A stretch of 64,000 bases of DNA from CAWAYR01 sp050250875 (GCA_050250875.1 JBFWNV010000001.1:1116001-1180000); one strand, 5' to 3'. Counted from the first letter of the stretch, positions 26,073-35,154 are shown. The notes: generated by a model not told the origin, from the letters alone. Numbers and translations: made by a program.

Positions 26073-27296
26073 GTGAGCCGACGGGTCGTGGTGATCGGCG
26101 CCGGCGCGGCGGGGTTGACGGCGGCCATCGCCGCTCGCGACGCCGGGGCCGCGGTGACGCTCGTCGAACGCACCGCCGACGGCGGGCGCAAGATCCTCAT
26201 CAGCGGCGGCGGACGCTGCAACGTGCTGCCGGCGCAGGCAGCGCCCGGGCGATTCGTGAGCGAGGCCGCGCCGGCGCTGGTGCGCGGCCTGCTCGGTGCC
26301 TGGCCCCTGCGCGAACAGCGGCGGTTCTTCGAGGCGGATCTCGGCATCGCGCTGGCCCTCGAGGACGGCAGCGGCAAGCTGTTTCCGGTGTCGAACCGCG
26401 CGCGTGACGTGCGCGATGGCCTGGTGGCCCGGGCCCGTGACGCCGGCGTGGTCCTGCGGTTCGCGACGACCGTCACGCACGTGGAGGGGCGCAACGGCGC
26501 CTGGGCGGTCGGCACGTCGTCGGGTGTGGTGCCCGCCGATCGCGTGGTGGTCGCCACGGGAGGGCTGTCGGTGCCCGCCACCGGCAGCGACGGCCTCGGC
26601 TTCGAGATCGCCCGGCGGCTGAGCCACGTGGTGCAGCCCACCTACGCCGCGCTGACGCCGCTCACCGCGGCACCGGCCGTGCACGCGGACCTGGCCGGCG
26701 TGTCGCTGTCGGTGCGGCTCGAAGCCGCCTCGACCCGGGAACGCGCCCGCGCCGAGGGCGGGTTCCTGTTCACGCACCGCGGCTACAGCGGACCGGCCGT
26801 GCTCGACGTCTCGCACGTGGCGGTGCGGAGCCAGTGGCCGGGCGCGGAGCGGGCCGGGGTGCGCGTCGCGTGGACGGCGATGGACACCGCCGGGTGGCAC
26901 GCCGCCCTGGCTGACGGCCGCGGCCGCGCCGCCACCGTGCTCGGCCGGCACCTGCCCCAGCGCCTCGCCGACCGCCTCGTCGCCGAAGCCGGCATCCCAA
27001 TCGAGCGGACCTGCGCCCAGCTGAGGCGCGAGGAACGCGCCACGCTCGTCCGGTTGCTCACCGAGTACCCGCTGCCGTGGACCGGCGACGAGGGCTACCG
27101 CACGGCCGAAGTCACCGGCGGCGGCGTGGCCCTCGACGACGTGCATCGCGCCACGCTCGAAAGCCGACGCGCGCCCGGACTGCACTTCTGCGGCGAAGTC
27201 CTCGACGCCTTCGGCCCGATCGGCGGCCACAACTTCAGCTGGGCGTGGTCCACGGGCTGGACCGCCGGACGTGGCGCCGCCCTCTCAGATCGATAG
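26073..27296 (+). CDS. BaiN/HI0933-family flavoprotein
   Basis: 407 residues from GTG 26073. The N-terminal FAD site is VVVIGAGAAGLTAAIAA, the family-specific GRKILISGGGRCN follows, and the C-terminal VTGGGVAL and GPIGGHNFSWAWSTG complete the HI0933 pattern. Relatives include BaiN-like flavoproteins that reduce ring systems; most members have no known substrate. The start lies 49 bp from the divergent proline dehydrogenase start, so the two share a control region. Confidence 0.88.
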   Translation: MSRRVVVIGAGAAGLTAAIAARDAGAAVTLVERTADGGRKILISGGGRCNVLPAQAAPGRFVSEAAPALVRGLLGAWPLREQRRFFEADLGIALALEDGSGKLFPVSNRARDVRDGLVARARDAGVVLRFATTVTHVEGRNGAWAVGTSSGVVPADRVVVATGGLSVPATGSDGLGFEIARRLSHVVQPTYAALTPLTAAPAVHADLAGVSLSVRLEAASTRERARAEGGFLFTHRGYSGPAVLDVSHVAVRSQWPGAERAGVRVAWTAMDTAGWHAALADGRGRAATVLGRHLPQRLADRLVAEAGIPIERTCAQLRREERATLVRLLTEYPLPWTGDEGYRTAEVTGGGVALDDVHRATLESRRAPGLHFCGEVLDAFGPIGGHNFSWAWSTGWTAGRGAALSDR

Positions 27297-27316
27297 GAAG
27301 TCAGAGCCCGCCCCGA

Positions 27317-27366
27317 CAGGGGTCTGACCCCTATTCGTGGCGGGGCCAGAATGGGGTCTGACCCCG
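27317..27366. repeat. Palindromic repeat pair
   Basis: Two GGGGTCTGACCCC palindromes (about 27319-27331 and 27353-27365) stand about 34 bp apart centre to centre, like the pair at 25039-25095. The flanks are also related (CCCCTATTC and CCAGAATGGGG). The element lies between the BaiN-like gene and the ABC export operon. Confidence 0.85.
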
Positions 27367-27474
27367 GTATTCGACCGTCGGATCAGCGGTTCGGACCGTT
27401 GGACCGGCCGGCCCCGAACGATCGCCCGTTGCGTCCGTCTTGCACGGAGACGAACGGTGGACGGTCAGGAGCGG

Positions 27475-27504
27475 TTGACTTTCGCCTTCCATTCGCATTA
27501 TGGT
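27475..27504 (+). promoter_or_regulatory. Sigma70-like promoter of the ABC export operon
   Basis: TTGACT (27475-27480) and TATGGT (27499-27504) are 18 bp apart, 22 bp upstream of the adaptor start at 27526. The segment is AT-rich for this genome. Inference from sequence. Confidence 0.45.
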
Positions 27505-27525
27505 CATCGGCTTCCAGGAGCAGGT

Positions 27526-28746
27526 GTGAGCGACGCCATCGACGATCTGTCGGCCCTCAAGATCGAGCGCGAGCCGTTCCAGCCCGGGGGGCGCCGGTGG
27601 GGACGCTGGATCACGCTGCTGGTGCTGCTGGCCGCGGCCGGCGGCGCCGCGTACTGGTGGAGCACCAGGGTCGTGCCCGTGGAGGTCGAAGTCGCGTCCG
27701 TCACCGGCCGGGCCGCCGGCGCACAGGCCTCGGTGCTGAACGCCTCCGGCTACGTCACCGCGCGGCGGCGCGCCACGGTCTCGTCGAAGGTCACCGGCAA
27801 GATCGTCGAGGTCAACGTCGAGGAGGGCATGGCCGTGCGCGAAGGGCAGGTGCTGGCCCGGCTCGACGACTCGACGATTCGCGCGTCGCTCGACCTGGCC
27901 CGCGCCCAGCTCGAAGCCGCCCGCCGCGCGGTGCCCGAGTCCGAGGTACGGCTCGAAGAGGCCAAGCTCAATCTCGGCCGCCGCGAGCGCCTCTACAAGG
28001 AGCAGCTGGCCACGGCCGCCGACATGGACCAGGCGCAGGCCGAGGTCAATTCGCTGGTCGCCCGCATCGCCTCGATGCGCGAGCAGATCGCCGTCGCCGA
28101 ACGCCAGGTCGCGCTGCAGCAGACGGCGCTCGACGACATGGTGATCCGGGCGCCGTTCTCGGGCGTGGCGATCTCGAAGGACGCCCAGCCCGGCGAGATG
28201 GTGTCGCCGGTGTCGGCCGGCGGCGGCTTCACCCGCACCGGCATCTGCACCATCGTCGACATGCGCTCGCTCGAGGTCGAGGTGGATGTCAACGAGAGCT
28301 ACATCAACCGCGTCGCCGCCAACCAGCCGGTCACGGCGATTCTCGACGCCTACCCGGACTTCGAGATCCCGGCCCGCGTCATCGCCGTGGTGCCCACCGC
28401 CGACCGCCAGAAGGCCACCGTGCTGGTGCGCATCGGCTTCAACGCCCTCGACCCGCGCATCCTGCCCGACATGGGCGTGAAGGTCACGTTCCTGCGCGAG
28501 GAACAAGCCGCCGCGCCGGCGGCGCGTCCGGTGGCGCTCGTGCCCAAGGGCGCGGTCCGTGCCGAGGGCGACAACCGCTACGTGTTCGTCGTGAAACAGG
28601 ACACCGTCGAGCGGCGGGCGGTGCAGACCGCCGGCACCGACGGCGACCGGCTGGAAGTGACCGGCGGGCTGTCGTCGGGCGAACGCGTCGTCGTCGCGCC
28701 GCCGGCCGATCTGGCCCCCGGCATGCCCATCGTCATCAGGCAGTGA
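27526..28746 (+). CDS. HlyD/MacA-like periplasmic adaptor of an ABC exporter
   Basis: 406 residues from GTG 27526, with AGGAG 7 bases before it. One membrane anchor is at about 23-43. A biotinyl-lipoyl half-motif (SGYVTARRRATVSSKVTGKIVEV), an alpha-hairpin (about 110-190) and the second lipoyl half (MVIRAPFSGVAISK) follow, then beta-barrel and membrane-proximal domains. It links an inner-membrane ABC unit to the outer envelope. It is the first gene of a four-gene operon with the ATPase and two permeases. Confidence 0.9.
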   Translation: MSDAIDDLSALKIEREPFQPGGRRWGRWITLLVLLAAAGGAAYWWSTRVVPVEVEVASVTGRAAGAQASVLNASGYVTARRRATVSSKVTGKIVEVNVEEGMAVREGQVLARLDDSTIRASLDLARAQLEAARRAVPESEVRLEEAKLNLGRRERLYKEQLATAADMDQAQAEVNSLVARIASMREQIAVAERQVALQQTALDDMVIRAPFSGVAISKDAQPGEMVSPVSAGGGFTRTGICTIVDMRSLEVEVDVNESYINRVAANQPVTAILDAYPDFEIPARVIAVVPTADRQKATVLVRIGFNALDPRILPDMGVKVTFLREEQAAAPAARPVALVPKGAVRAEGDNRYVFVVKQDTVERRAVQTAGTDGDRLEVTGGLSSGERVVVAPPADLAPGMPIVIRQ

Positions 28747-28775
28747 GGGCCAGGGCCCCACAGGAGCAGGCGTTC

Positions 28776-29462
28776 ATGAGCGCACTCGTGCAGGTCAACG
28801 GCGTCCACAAGTACTTCACCCGCGGCAGCGAACGCATCGACGTGCTCAAGGGCGTCAACCTGCGGATTCCGCAGGGCGACTTCGTGGCGCTGATGGGGCC
28901 GTCGGGGTCGGGCAAGACCACGCTGCTCAACCTGCTCGGCGGCCTCGACACGCCGTCGGCAGGGTCGGTCGAGGTCGGCGGCACCAACATCGCGGCGCTG
29001 TCGGGCGGCCAGCTGTCGCGGTGGCGGGCCAGTAACATCGGCTTCGTCTTCCAGCTCTACAACCTGCTGCCGGTGCTCACCGCCGAGCGCAACGTCGATC
29101 TGCCGCTGCTGCTCACCAACCTGTCGAGGGCCGAGCGGAAGAAGCGGGTGGCGATCGCGTTGAACGTCGTCGGCCTGGCCGAGCGCGCCAAACACTATCC
29201 GCGGCAGCTCTCCGGCGGCCAGGAACAGCGGGTTGGCATCGCAAGGGCGATCGTCACCGACCCGACGCTGCTGCTCGCCGACGAGCCCACCGGCGACCTC
29301 GACCGCAAGTCGGGCGACGAGATCCTCGACCTGCTCGCCGCTCTCAACCAGAAGCACGGCAAGACCATCGTGATGGTCACCCACGACCCGCGCGCCGCCG
29401 AGCGCGCCAGGCGCACGCTGCACCTCGATAAGGGCGTGCTGCTGGAGGAGGAGGCGGCATGA
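28776..29462 (+). CDS. MacB/LolD-type ABC transporter ATPase
   Basis: 228 residues from ATG 28776, with AGGAG 9 bases upstream. It has Walker A GPSGSGKTT, a Q-loop in FVFQLYNLLPVLTA, signature LSGGQEQR, Walker B LLLADEPTGDLD and switch MVTHDP. The order and size match ATPases of MacB/LolCDE-like mechanotransmission transporters. Its stop overlaps the next gene's start as ATGA, so it is tightly coupled to the first permease. Confidence 0.95.
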   Translation: MSALVQVNGVHKYFTRGSERIDVLKGVNLRIPQGDFVALMGPSGSGKTTLLNLLGGLDTPSAGSVEVGGTNIAALSGGQLSRWRASNIGFVFQLYNLLPVLTAERNVDLPLLLTNLSRAERKKRVAIALNVVGLAERAKHYPRQLSGGQEQRVGIARAIVTDPTLLLADEPTGDLDRKSGDEILDLLAALNQKHGKTIVMVTHDPRAAERARRTLHLDKGVLLEEEAA

Positions 29463-30610
29463 AGTACCTCCCGCTGTTGTGGAGCAGTCTGTGGCGCAAG
29501 AAGGTGCGCACCGTCTTCACGCTGCTGTCGATCTTCGTCGCCTTCCTGCTGTTCGGCCTGCTGATGACGATCCGCCAGTCGTTCAGCTTCGGCGTCGAGA
29601 TCGCCGGGCTGGATCGGCTGGTGCTGATCCACAAGGTCAGCCTGATCATGCCGCTGCCGGTCAGCTACCTCGAGCGGCTGCGCGCCACCGAGGGCGTGGC
29701 GCTGGCCACGCACCAGTCGTGGTTCGGCGGCGTCTATCAGGATCCGTCCAACTTCTTCGCCCAGATGGCGGTGGAGCGCGAGTCGTTCCTGCAGGTCTAT
29801 CCCGAGTTCCAGGTGCCGCCCGACCAGCTGGCGGCATGGGCGGCCGACCGCCAGGGCGCGATCGTCGGCGTCGATCTGGCCCGGCGGTTCAACTGGAAGA
29901 TCGGCGACCGCATCCCGATCCAGGGCACCATCTGGCAGCCCAAGGGCAACGGCCAGACCTGGGAGTTCAACATCGTCGGGATGTACGACGGCGGCCAGGG
30001 CGTGGACAAGACGCAGTTCTTCTTCCGCTACGACTACCTCGACGAGAACCGCCGTCAGGGCGACGGCCTGGTCGGCTGGTACGTGGTGAAGATCGCCGAC
30101 CCCGCCCGGGCCCAGGCGATGGCGGCGACGTTCGACGACATGTTTGCCAACTCGGCGGCCGAGACCAAGACCACCACCGAGAAGGGCTTCGTCGAGGGCT
30201 TCGCCAAGCAGGTCGGCGACATCGGCGCGATCATGGTGGCGATCCTCGTCGCCGTGCTCTTCACGATGCTGCTGGTGGCCGCCAACACCATGGCCCAGTC
30301 GGTGCGCGAGCGCACCAGCGAGGTCGGGGTGCTGAAGACGCTCGGCTTCTCCAACGGCTCGATCCTGGCGCTGGTGCTCGGCGAGTCGGTGCTGATCGCG
30401 CTGCTCGGCGGCGCCGCCGGCCTCGGCCTGGCCTGGCTCATCGTGCAGCAGGGCGACCCCACCAACGGCATGCTGCCGATCTTCATGCTGCCCGGCCGCG
30501 ACGTCGTGCTCGGCGGCGTGCTGATCGTCGGGCTCGGCCTGGTCGCCGGGGCGCTGCCGGCGGCCACCGCCATGAACCTCAAGATCACCGACGCGCTGCG
30601 GAGAGGGTGA
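29459..30610 (+). CDS. FtsX/MacB-like ABC permease
   Basis: 383 residues. One N-terminal membrane helix (TVFTLLSIFVAFLLFGLLM), a large periplasmic domain (about 45-250), and three C-terminal helices with the FtsX-domain signature around VRERTSEVGVLKTLGFSNGSILALVLGES. This topology is that of MacB and LolC/E permeases. It forms the transport complex with the adjacent ATPase and the second permease; the cargo is unknown. Confidence 0.92.
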   Translation: MKYLPLLWSSLWRKKVRTVFTLLSIFVAFLLFGLLMTIRQSFSFGVEIAGLDRLVLIHKVSLIMPLPVSYLERLRATEGVALATHQSWFGGVYQDPSNFFAQMAVERESFLQVYPEFQVPPDQLAAWAADRQGAIVGVDLARRFNWKIGDRIPIQGTIWQPKGNGQTWEFNIVGMYDGGQGVDKTQFFFRYDYLDENRRQGDGLVGWYVVKIADPARAQAMAATFDDMFANSAAETKTTTEKGFVEGFAKQVGDIGAIMVAILVAVLFTMLLVAANTMAQSVRERTSEVGVLKTLGFSNGSILALVLGESVLIALLGGAAGLGLAWLIVQQGDPTNGMLPIFMLPGRDVVLGGVLIVGLGLVAGALPAATAMNLKITDALRRG

Positions 30611-30617
30611 CCACGCC

Positions 30618-31805
30618 ATGCACTGGATCAGGCAGACGATCGTGGTCACGTTGCTGAACCTGCGGACGATTCCGCGGCGGCTGGGCTCGTCGGGAGTGGC
30701 GATCGTCGGCATCGCCGGCGTCGTCGTGGTGCTGGTGTCGGTGCTGTCGATCGCCGCCGGCTTCACCGCGGCGATGTCGGAAGCCGGCTCGCCGAGCCGC
30801 GCCCTGGTGATGCGCAGCGGCGCCGACAGCGAGATGACCAGCGGCGTGAGCGGCACCGAGTCCGACCTCATCCGCCAGGCGCCGGGCATCCGCCGCGACG
30901 GCCAGGTGGCCCTCGCGTCGTCCGAGCTCTACGTGATCATCGATCTGCCGAAGAAGAGCACCGGCACGGCGGCCAACGTGCCGATGCGCGGCATCGGCCC
31001 GCAGACGCTCGCCGTGCGCGACAACGCCTCGATCGTCGAGGGCCGCATGCTCGAGTTCGGCACCAACGAGGTGGTGGTGGGCCGCGGCGCCAGCGCCCAG
31101 TTCGCCGGACTCGCGCTCGGCGACGAGGTGCGCTCGGGACAGAACACGTGGCGCGTGGTCGGCATCTTCGAGGCCGACGGCGGCGTGAACGAAACCGAGA
31201 TCTGGTGCGACGTGCGGGTGCTGCAGGGCGCCTACCGGCGCGGCAACACCTACCAGCTGGTGATGGCGCGACTCGACTCGTCGGACAGCTTCGACACCTT
31301 CCGCGACTGGCTCACCGCCAACCCGCAGCTGAACGTGCAGGTGCGGCGCGAAACCGAGTACTACGCGCAGCAGTCGCGCGCCTTGTCGACGCTGATCCGC
31401 ACGGTGGGCTTCGGCATCGCGGCGCTGATGGGCATCGGCGCGGTGTTCGGCGCCATCCTCACGATGTACACCGCGGTGTCCACCCGGTCGCGCGAGATCG
31501 CCACGCTGCGCGCGCTGGGCTTCAACGCCACCTCGGTGGTGGTGTCGGTGATGGCCGAGTCGCTGGCGCTGGCCGCCATCGGCGGCGCGATCGGCGGCAT
31601 CGTCGCCTACCTGGCCTTCAACGGCTACCAGACCTCGACGATGAACTTCCAGACGTTCAGCCAGGTGGCGTTCGCCTTCCGGGTCACCCCGGCGCTGCTC
31701 GTGCTGGGCCTGGTCTACGCGCTGCTCATGGGGCTGGTCGGCGGGCTGTTCCCGGCAATCCGGGCAGCGCGGCTGCCGATTCCGGCGGCGCTGCGCGAAC
31801 TGTAA
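30618..31805 (+). CDS. FtsX/MacB-like ABC permease, second copy
   Basis: 395 residues, starting 7 bases after the first permease. It has the same layout: one N-terminal helix (VAIVGIAGVVVVLVSVLSIAAGF), a periplasmic MacB-PCD-like domain and three C-terminal helices with STRSREIATLRALGFNATSVVVSV. Two different permeases with one ATPase suggest a heterodimeric exporter, as in LolCDE-type systems. It is the last gene of the operon. Confidence 0.92.
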   Translation: MHWIRQTIVVTLLNLRTIPRRLGSSGVAIVGIAGVVVVLVSVLSIAAGFTAAMSEAGSPSRALVMRSGADSEMTSGVSGTESDLIRQAPGIRRDGQVALASSELYVIIDLPKKSTGTAANVPMRGIGPQTLAVRDNASIVEGRMLEFGTNEVVVGRGASAQFAGLALGDEVRSGQNTWRVVGIFEADGGVNETEIWCDVRVLQGAYRRGNTYQLVMARLDSSDSFDTFRDWLTANPQLNVQVRRETEYYAQQSRALSTLIRTVGFGIAALMGIGAVFGAILTMYTAVSTRSREIATLRALGFNATSVVVSVMAESLALAAIGGAIGGIVAYLAFNGYQTSTMNFQTFSQVAFAFRVTPALLVLGLVYALLMGLVGGLFPAIRAARLPIPAALREL

Positions 31806-31839
31806 GCGAACGGGCCCGATGGCGGGTTCCGGCGTGCAT

Positions 31840-31876
31840 GGGGACTGTCCCCAGCCGGCGCGACGTCCGCTACAAT
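31840..31876 (+). promoter_or_regulatory. Palindrome plus -10 box ahead of the peroxidase-like gene
   Basis: The palindrome GGGGACTGTCCCC (31840-31852) belongs to the dispersed repeat family. It lies where a -35 box would be for the TACAAT at 31871-31876, 18 bp further on. TACAAT is about 75 bp before the ATG at 31951. Whether the palindrome affects this promoter is untested. Confidence 0.4.
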
Positions 31877-31950
31877 CCAGGCCACCCGCGGACCTGAACC
31901 GGCCGCCCTCGAGCGGGCGTCGTACGGAGTCAACGCGCACGAGGAGAGGC

Positions 31951-32283
31951 ATGGAGACCTACTACCACCCGCCCGACCTGGCGAAGTTCGGCGACATCGG
32001 CAAGGATGCGCCCGAGCTGTGGAAGAAGTTCGCCGACTGGTACGGCGCGGTGTTCGCCGAGGGCGCGCTCAGCGAACGTGAGAAGGCGCTGATCGCGCTG
32101 GCCGTCTCGCACGCCGTGCAGTGCCCGTACTGCATCGACGCCTACACGACCGGGTCGCTCGAGAAGGGCGCCACGCCGGAACAGATGACCGAGGCCGTGC
32201 ACGTCGCGGCGGCGATCCGCGGCGGCGCGTCGCTGGTGCACGGCGTGCAGATGCGGAATCGGCTGGACAAGCTGTCGATGTAG
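31951..32283 (+). CDS. Arsenosugar biosynthesis-associated peroxidase-like protein
   Basis: 110 residues from ATG 31951, with a strong GAGGAGAGG ribosome site. It is an AhpD/carboxymuconolactone decarboxylase-like protein with the redox motif CPYC (VQCPYCIDAYT) and the helix AVHVAAAIRGGASLVHG. The almost invariant start ETYYHPPDLAKFGDIGKDAPELW fits the subfamily found next to arsS. It probably assists arsS in the same pathway. It is separated from arsS by 151 bp of repeat-rich DNA. Confidence 0.88.
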   Translation: METYYHPPDLAKFGDIGKDAPELWKKFADWYGAVFAEGALSEREKALIALAVSHAVQCPYCIDAYTTGSLEKGATPEQMTEAVHVAAAIRGGASLVHGVQMRNRLDKLSM

Positions 32284-32431
32284 GGACCAGGGACCGGGGA
32301 CCAGGGAACAGGTAGAAACGCTTGTCTTCGGGCGACACGTCACGCCGTCACGCTGGATCGACCGTGCGGCCCTGGTTTCGGGCCGCGTCTCCGGCCTTCC
32401 CTGGTCCCTGGTCCCCGGTCCTCGGTCCCTG
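32282..32431. repeat. Inverted pair of short tandem repeats (GGGACCA units)
   Basis: The left arm (32282-32312) is a run of GGGACCA/GGGGACCA units starting at the stop codon of the peroxidase-like gene. The right arm (32397-32431) carries the reverse complement units (TCCCTGG, TCCCCGG), ending 3 bases before the arsS ATG. The two arms could pair over about 30 bp around an 84-base loop. Confidence 0.75.
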
Positions 32432-32434
32432 CTG

Positions 32435-33481
32435 ATGGCGCTGCCCACGCTGCTGAACGCGCGCTCGCCCCTCGCCGACCCGGCCCATCAGCGCCTGCTG
32501 CTGGCCGGACTGCCGCTGGCGCGGACGTTCGAGGACGCGGTCGGCGCCGAGCCGCTCGCCGCGGCAGGTGTCGACGTCCTGCAGATCAACGTCGGCAAGC
32601 GCTGCAACCAGGCCTGCCATCACTGCCACGTCGATGCCGGCCCCGACCGGCGCGAGGTGATGCCGGACGCGGTGGTCGAGGCCTGCCTCGCGGTGCTGGC
32701 CCGCTCGGCGATTCCCACCCTCGACATCACCGGCGGCGCGCCCGAGATGCACCCGCGCTTCCGGGATCTCGTCGCGCGGGCGCGGCGGCTCGGCCGCCGG
32801 GTGATCGATCGCTGCAACCTCACCATCACGACGCTGCCCAACTACAGCGACCTGCCGCGCTTCCTCGCCAGCCAGCGCGTCGAGGTGGTGGCGTCGCTGC
32901 CGTCCTACGCCGCGACGCAGACCGACCGCCAGCGCGGCGACGGCGTCTTCGAGGCGTCGATCGCGGCGCTGCGCGAGTTCAACGGCGTCGGCTACGGCGT
33001 GGACGGCACCGGCCTCGAGCTCACGCTGGTCACCAACCCGGTCGGCGCGTTCCTGCCGGCGGCGCAGGCGGCGCTCGAACGCGACTGGAAGCGGGAGCTG
33101 CAACGCCGTCACGGCGTGGTCTTCACGCGGCTGTTCACCATCACCAACATGCCGATCAGCCGCTACCTGGAGTGGCTGGAGCAGTCGGGCAACCTCCAGG
33201 CGTATCTCGACAAGCTGGTGCAGGCGTTCAATCCCGCGACCGTGCCCGGCGTGATGTGCCGCACGACGCTCAGCGTCGGCTGGAACGGCGGGCTCTACGA
33301 CTGCGATTTCAACCAGATGCTCGACCTGTCGGTGATGCCCGGGCAGCCGCAGACGATCCTCGACCTCGCCAACGACAGCGCGGCCCTCGCGCGGCTCGCC
33401 CGGCGGCCAATCGTCACCGGGCCGCACTGCTTCGGCTGCACCGCCGGCGCCGGCAGCAGCTGCGGCGGCGCCACCACCTGA
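32435..33481 (+). CDS. arsS: Arsenosugar biosynthesis radical SAM protein
   Basis: 348 residues. The radical SAM cluster motif is CNQACHHC (CxxxCxxC) near residue 55, and LDITGGAPEM is the SAM-contact strand. The C-terminal DUF3641 part has the cysteine set MCRTTLSVGWNG..DCDFNQML and CFGCTAGAGSSCGG, probably for an auxiliary cluster. ArsS adds the 5'-deoxyadenosyl group to methylated arsenic on the way to arsenosugars. No arsM methyltransferase gene is in the window, so methylated arsenic must come from elsewhere. No ribosome site is obvious in the repeat upstream. Confidence 0.93.
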   Translation: MALPTLLNARSPLADPAHQRLLLAGLPLARTFEDAVGAEPLAAAGVDVLQINVGKRCNQACHHCHVDAGPDRREVMPDAVVEACLAVLARSAIPTLDITGGAPEMHPRFRDLVARARRLGRRVIDRCNLTITTLPNYSDLPRFLASQRVEVVASLPSYAATQTDRQRGDGVFEASIAALREFNGVGYGVDGTGLELTLVTNPVGAFLPAAQAALERDWKRELQRRHGVVFTRLFTITNMPISRYLEWLEQSGNLQAYLDKLVQAFNPATVPGVMCRTTLSVGWNGGLYDCDFNQMLDLSVMPGQPQTILDLANDSAALARLARRPIVTGPHCFGCTAGAGSSCGGATT

Positions 33482-33489
33482 CGATCGTG

Positions 33490-34281
33490 ATGACGAGCCG
33501 CCTTCGGCGCGTCGCCGCCATCGCGGTCGTCGTCGCGGCGCTGGTCTGCCACGTCGCGGCCGTGGCCGCCGACGAGATCCGGGTCGCCACGTCGGGGGCG
33601 TTCACGGCGGCCTACCTGGAGCTGGCCGCCGAGTTCGAGCGGCGTACCGGCCACCGCGTCGTCACCGCGGCCACGTCGATGGGCGTCGGCGCCACGTCGA
33701 TCCCGGCGCGGCTCGCCGCCGGCGAGGCCATCGACCTGGTGATCGTCGCCGGTGACGCGCTCGATCGCCTCGTCGCCGACGGCCAGGTGCGCGCCGGCAG
33801 CCGCGTGGACCTGGCGCGGTCGGCCATCGGCATGGCGGTGCGCAGCGGCACGCCGAAGCCGGACATCAGCACGGTGGACGCACTGACACGGACCCTGCTG
33901 GCGGCACGGTCGATCGCCTACTCGGCGAGCGTGAGCGGCACCTACTTCTCCACGGAACTCGTCCAGCGCCTGGACATCGCCGATCAGGTACTGCCCAGGA
34001 GCCGCCGCATCGAGGGCGAACGCGTCGGCGCCGTCGTCGCTCGGGGCGACGCCGAGATCGGCGTCCAGCAGCTGAGCGAGCTGTATCCAATCGCCGGCCT
34101 CGAGGTGGTCGGGCCGCTCCCGCCCGAGGTGCAGCGGGTCACCGTGTTCGCCGCCGGGATCGGCCGGGCCGCGGCGACGCCGGAGGCGGCGGCGCGACTG
34201 CGCGACTTCCTGGCCTCGGGCGCGGCTGTGGCGGCAATACGCCGCAGCGGCCTCGACCCGGTCGCCGCCGTCAGGCGCTGA
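33490..34281 (+). CDS. ModA-like periplasmic substrate-binding protein
   Basis: 263 residues from ATG 33490, 8 bases after arsS, with a signal peptide ending in AAVAADE. The fold pattern is that of molybdate/oxyanion-binding proteins: VATSGAFTAAYLELAAEFERRTGH, AIDLVIVAGDALDRL, and EIGVQQLSEL. No permease or ATPase gene is next to it. Placement straight after arsS raises the possibility of oxyanion (arsenate-like) binding, but this is only inferred from gene order. Confidence 0.82.
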   Translation: MTSRLRRVAAIAVVVAALVCHVAAVAADEIRVATSGAFTAAYLELAAEFERRTGHRVVTAATSMGVGATSIPARLAAGEAIDLVIVAGDALDRLVADGQVRAGSRVDLARSAIGMAVRSGTPKPDISTVDALTRTLLAARSIAYSASVSGTYFSTELVQRLDIADQVLPRSRRIEGERVGAVVARGDAEIGVQQLSELYPIAGLEVVGPLPPEVQRVTVFAAGIGRAAATPEAAARLRDFLASGAAVAAIRRSGLDPVAAVRR

Positions 34282-34400
34282 CGCCGGTGTCCGGCCGCCG
34301 GCGGGGGCCCGGCGGCCGCGTTGCACACAACTCGCGCGCCGGTCTCAAGCGGTCCGGGCGCCGGACGATAACATGGCCGCAGCCATCCGTCCCCCGGCGG

Positions 34401-35069
34401 GTGGCGCCGCTCATCGTCGTGCTGCGCACCTCGGTCGGGATCCTCATCTTCCACGACGTCGAAGTCCTCGACTTCGCCGGCCCGTTCGAGGTGTTCTCGC
34501 GCACCCGCCTGCTGCCCGGCGTCGAGTCGCGGCGCTCCGACGAGAGCGCGCCGTTCGCGGTGTTCACCGTGGCCCGCGGCGCCGAGCCGGTCGTCGCCAC
34601 CGGCGGCCTGCGGGTCGAACCGCACTTCGCCTTCGACACCGCCCCGCCGATCGACGTGCTGGTCGTTCCGGGCGGCTTCGGCACCCGGCCGCTCCTCGAG
34701 GACGACCGGGTGCTGTCGTGGATCCGCACCACCGCCAGGACGGCGTCGCTCACCACCTCGGTGTGCACGGGGGCGCTGCTGCTGGCCAAGGCCGGCCTGC
34801 TGCGCGGGCGGCGGGCCACCACCCACTGGGGCGCGTTCGACGTCCTGGCCGCCATCGACCCGACCGTCGTCATCGATCGCACGGCACGCGTGGTCGACGA
34901 TCGCGTGATCACGTCGGCGGGGGTGTCGGCCGGGATGGACATGGCCTTCCACGTCGTGTCGAAGGTGTGCGGCGACGCGGTGGCCGACGAGACCGCCCGC
35001 TACGTGGACTACCCGTGGGTGCGCGGCTGCGCCACGGTCGGTGGCGGCGCGACCGCCCCTCGCCCCTGA
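34401..35069 (+). CDS. DJ-1/PfpI family protein (isonitrile hydratase-like)
   Basis: 222 residues from GTG 34401; a GTG at 34416 is also possible. The DJ-1 core is clear: ILIFHDVEVLDFAGPFEVF, VLVVPGGFGTRPL, and the nucleophile elbow TTSVCTGALLLAKAGLL followed by RATTHWG. It lacks the AraC DNA-binding part seen in its paralogue at 16369-17346, so it is an enzyme or ligand-binding protein. The C-terminus is short. Confidence 0.85.
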   Translation: MAPLIVVLRTSVGILIFHDVEVLDFAGPFEVFSRTRLLPGVESRRSDESAPFAVFTVARGAEPVVATGGLRVEPHFAFDTAPPIDVLVVPGGFGTRPLLEDDRVLSWIRTTARTASLTTSVCTGALLLAKAGLLRGRRATTHWGAFDVLAAIDPTVVIDRTARVVDDRVITSAGVSAGMDMAFHVVSKVCGDAVADETARYVDYPWVRGCATVGGGATAPRP

Positions 35070-35154
35070 ACGCGCGGGGGGAACCGGCCTTCGTGCTCGC
35101 CGCTCTGCCGGTCGAGTCGCCGCCGACCGAGCGCCAGCCGCTCGTGGCCGGGCG

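Noticed and set aside
33490..34281. Naming the ModA-like gene modA
   Set aside because: There is no modB or modC beside it, and the binding residues cannot be confirmed by eye.
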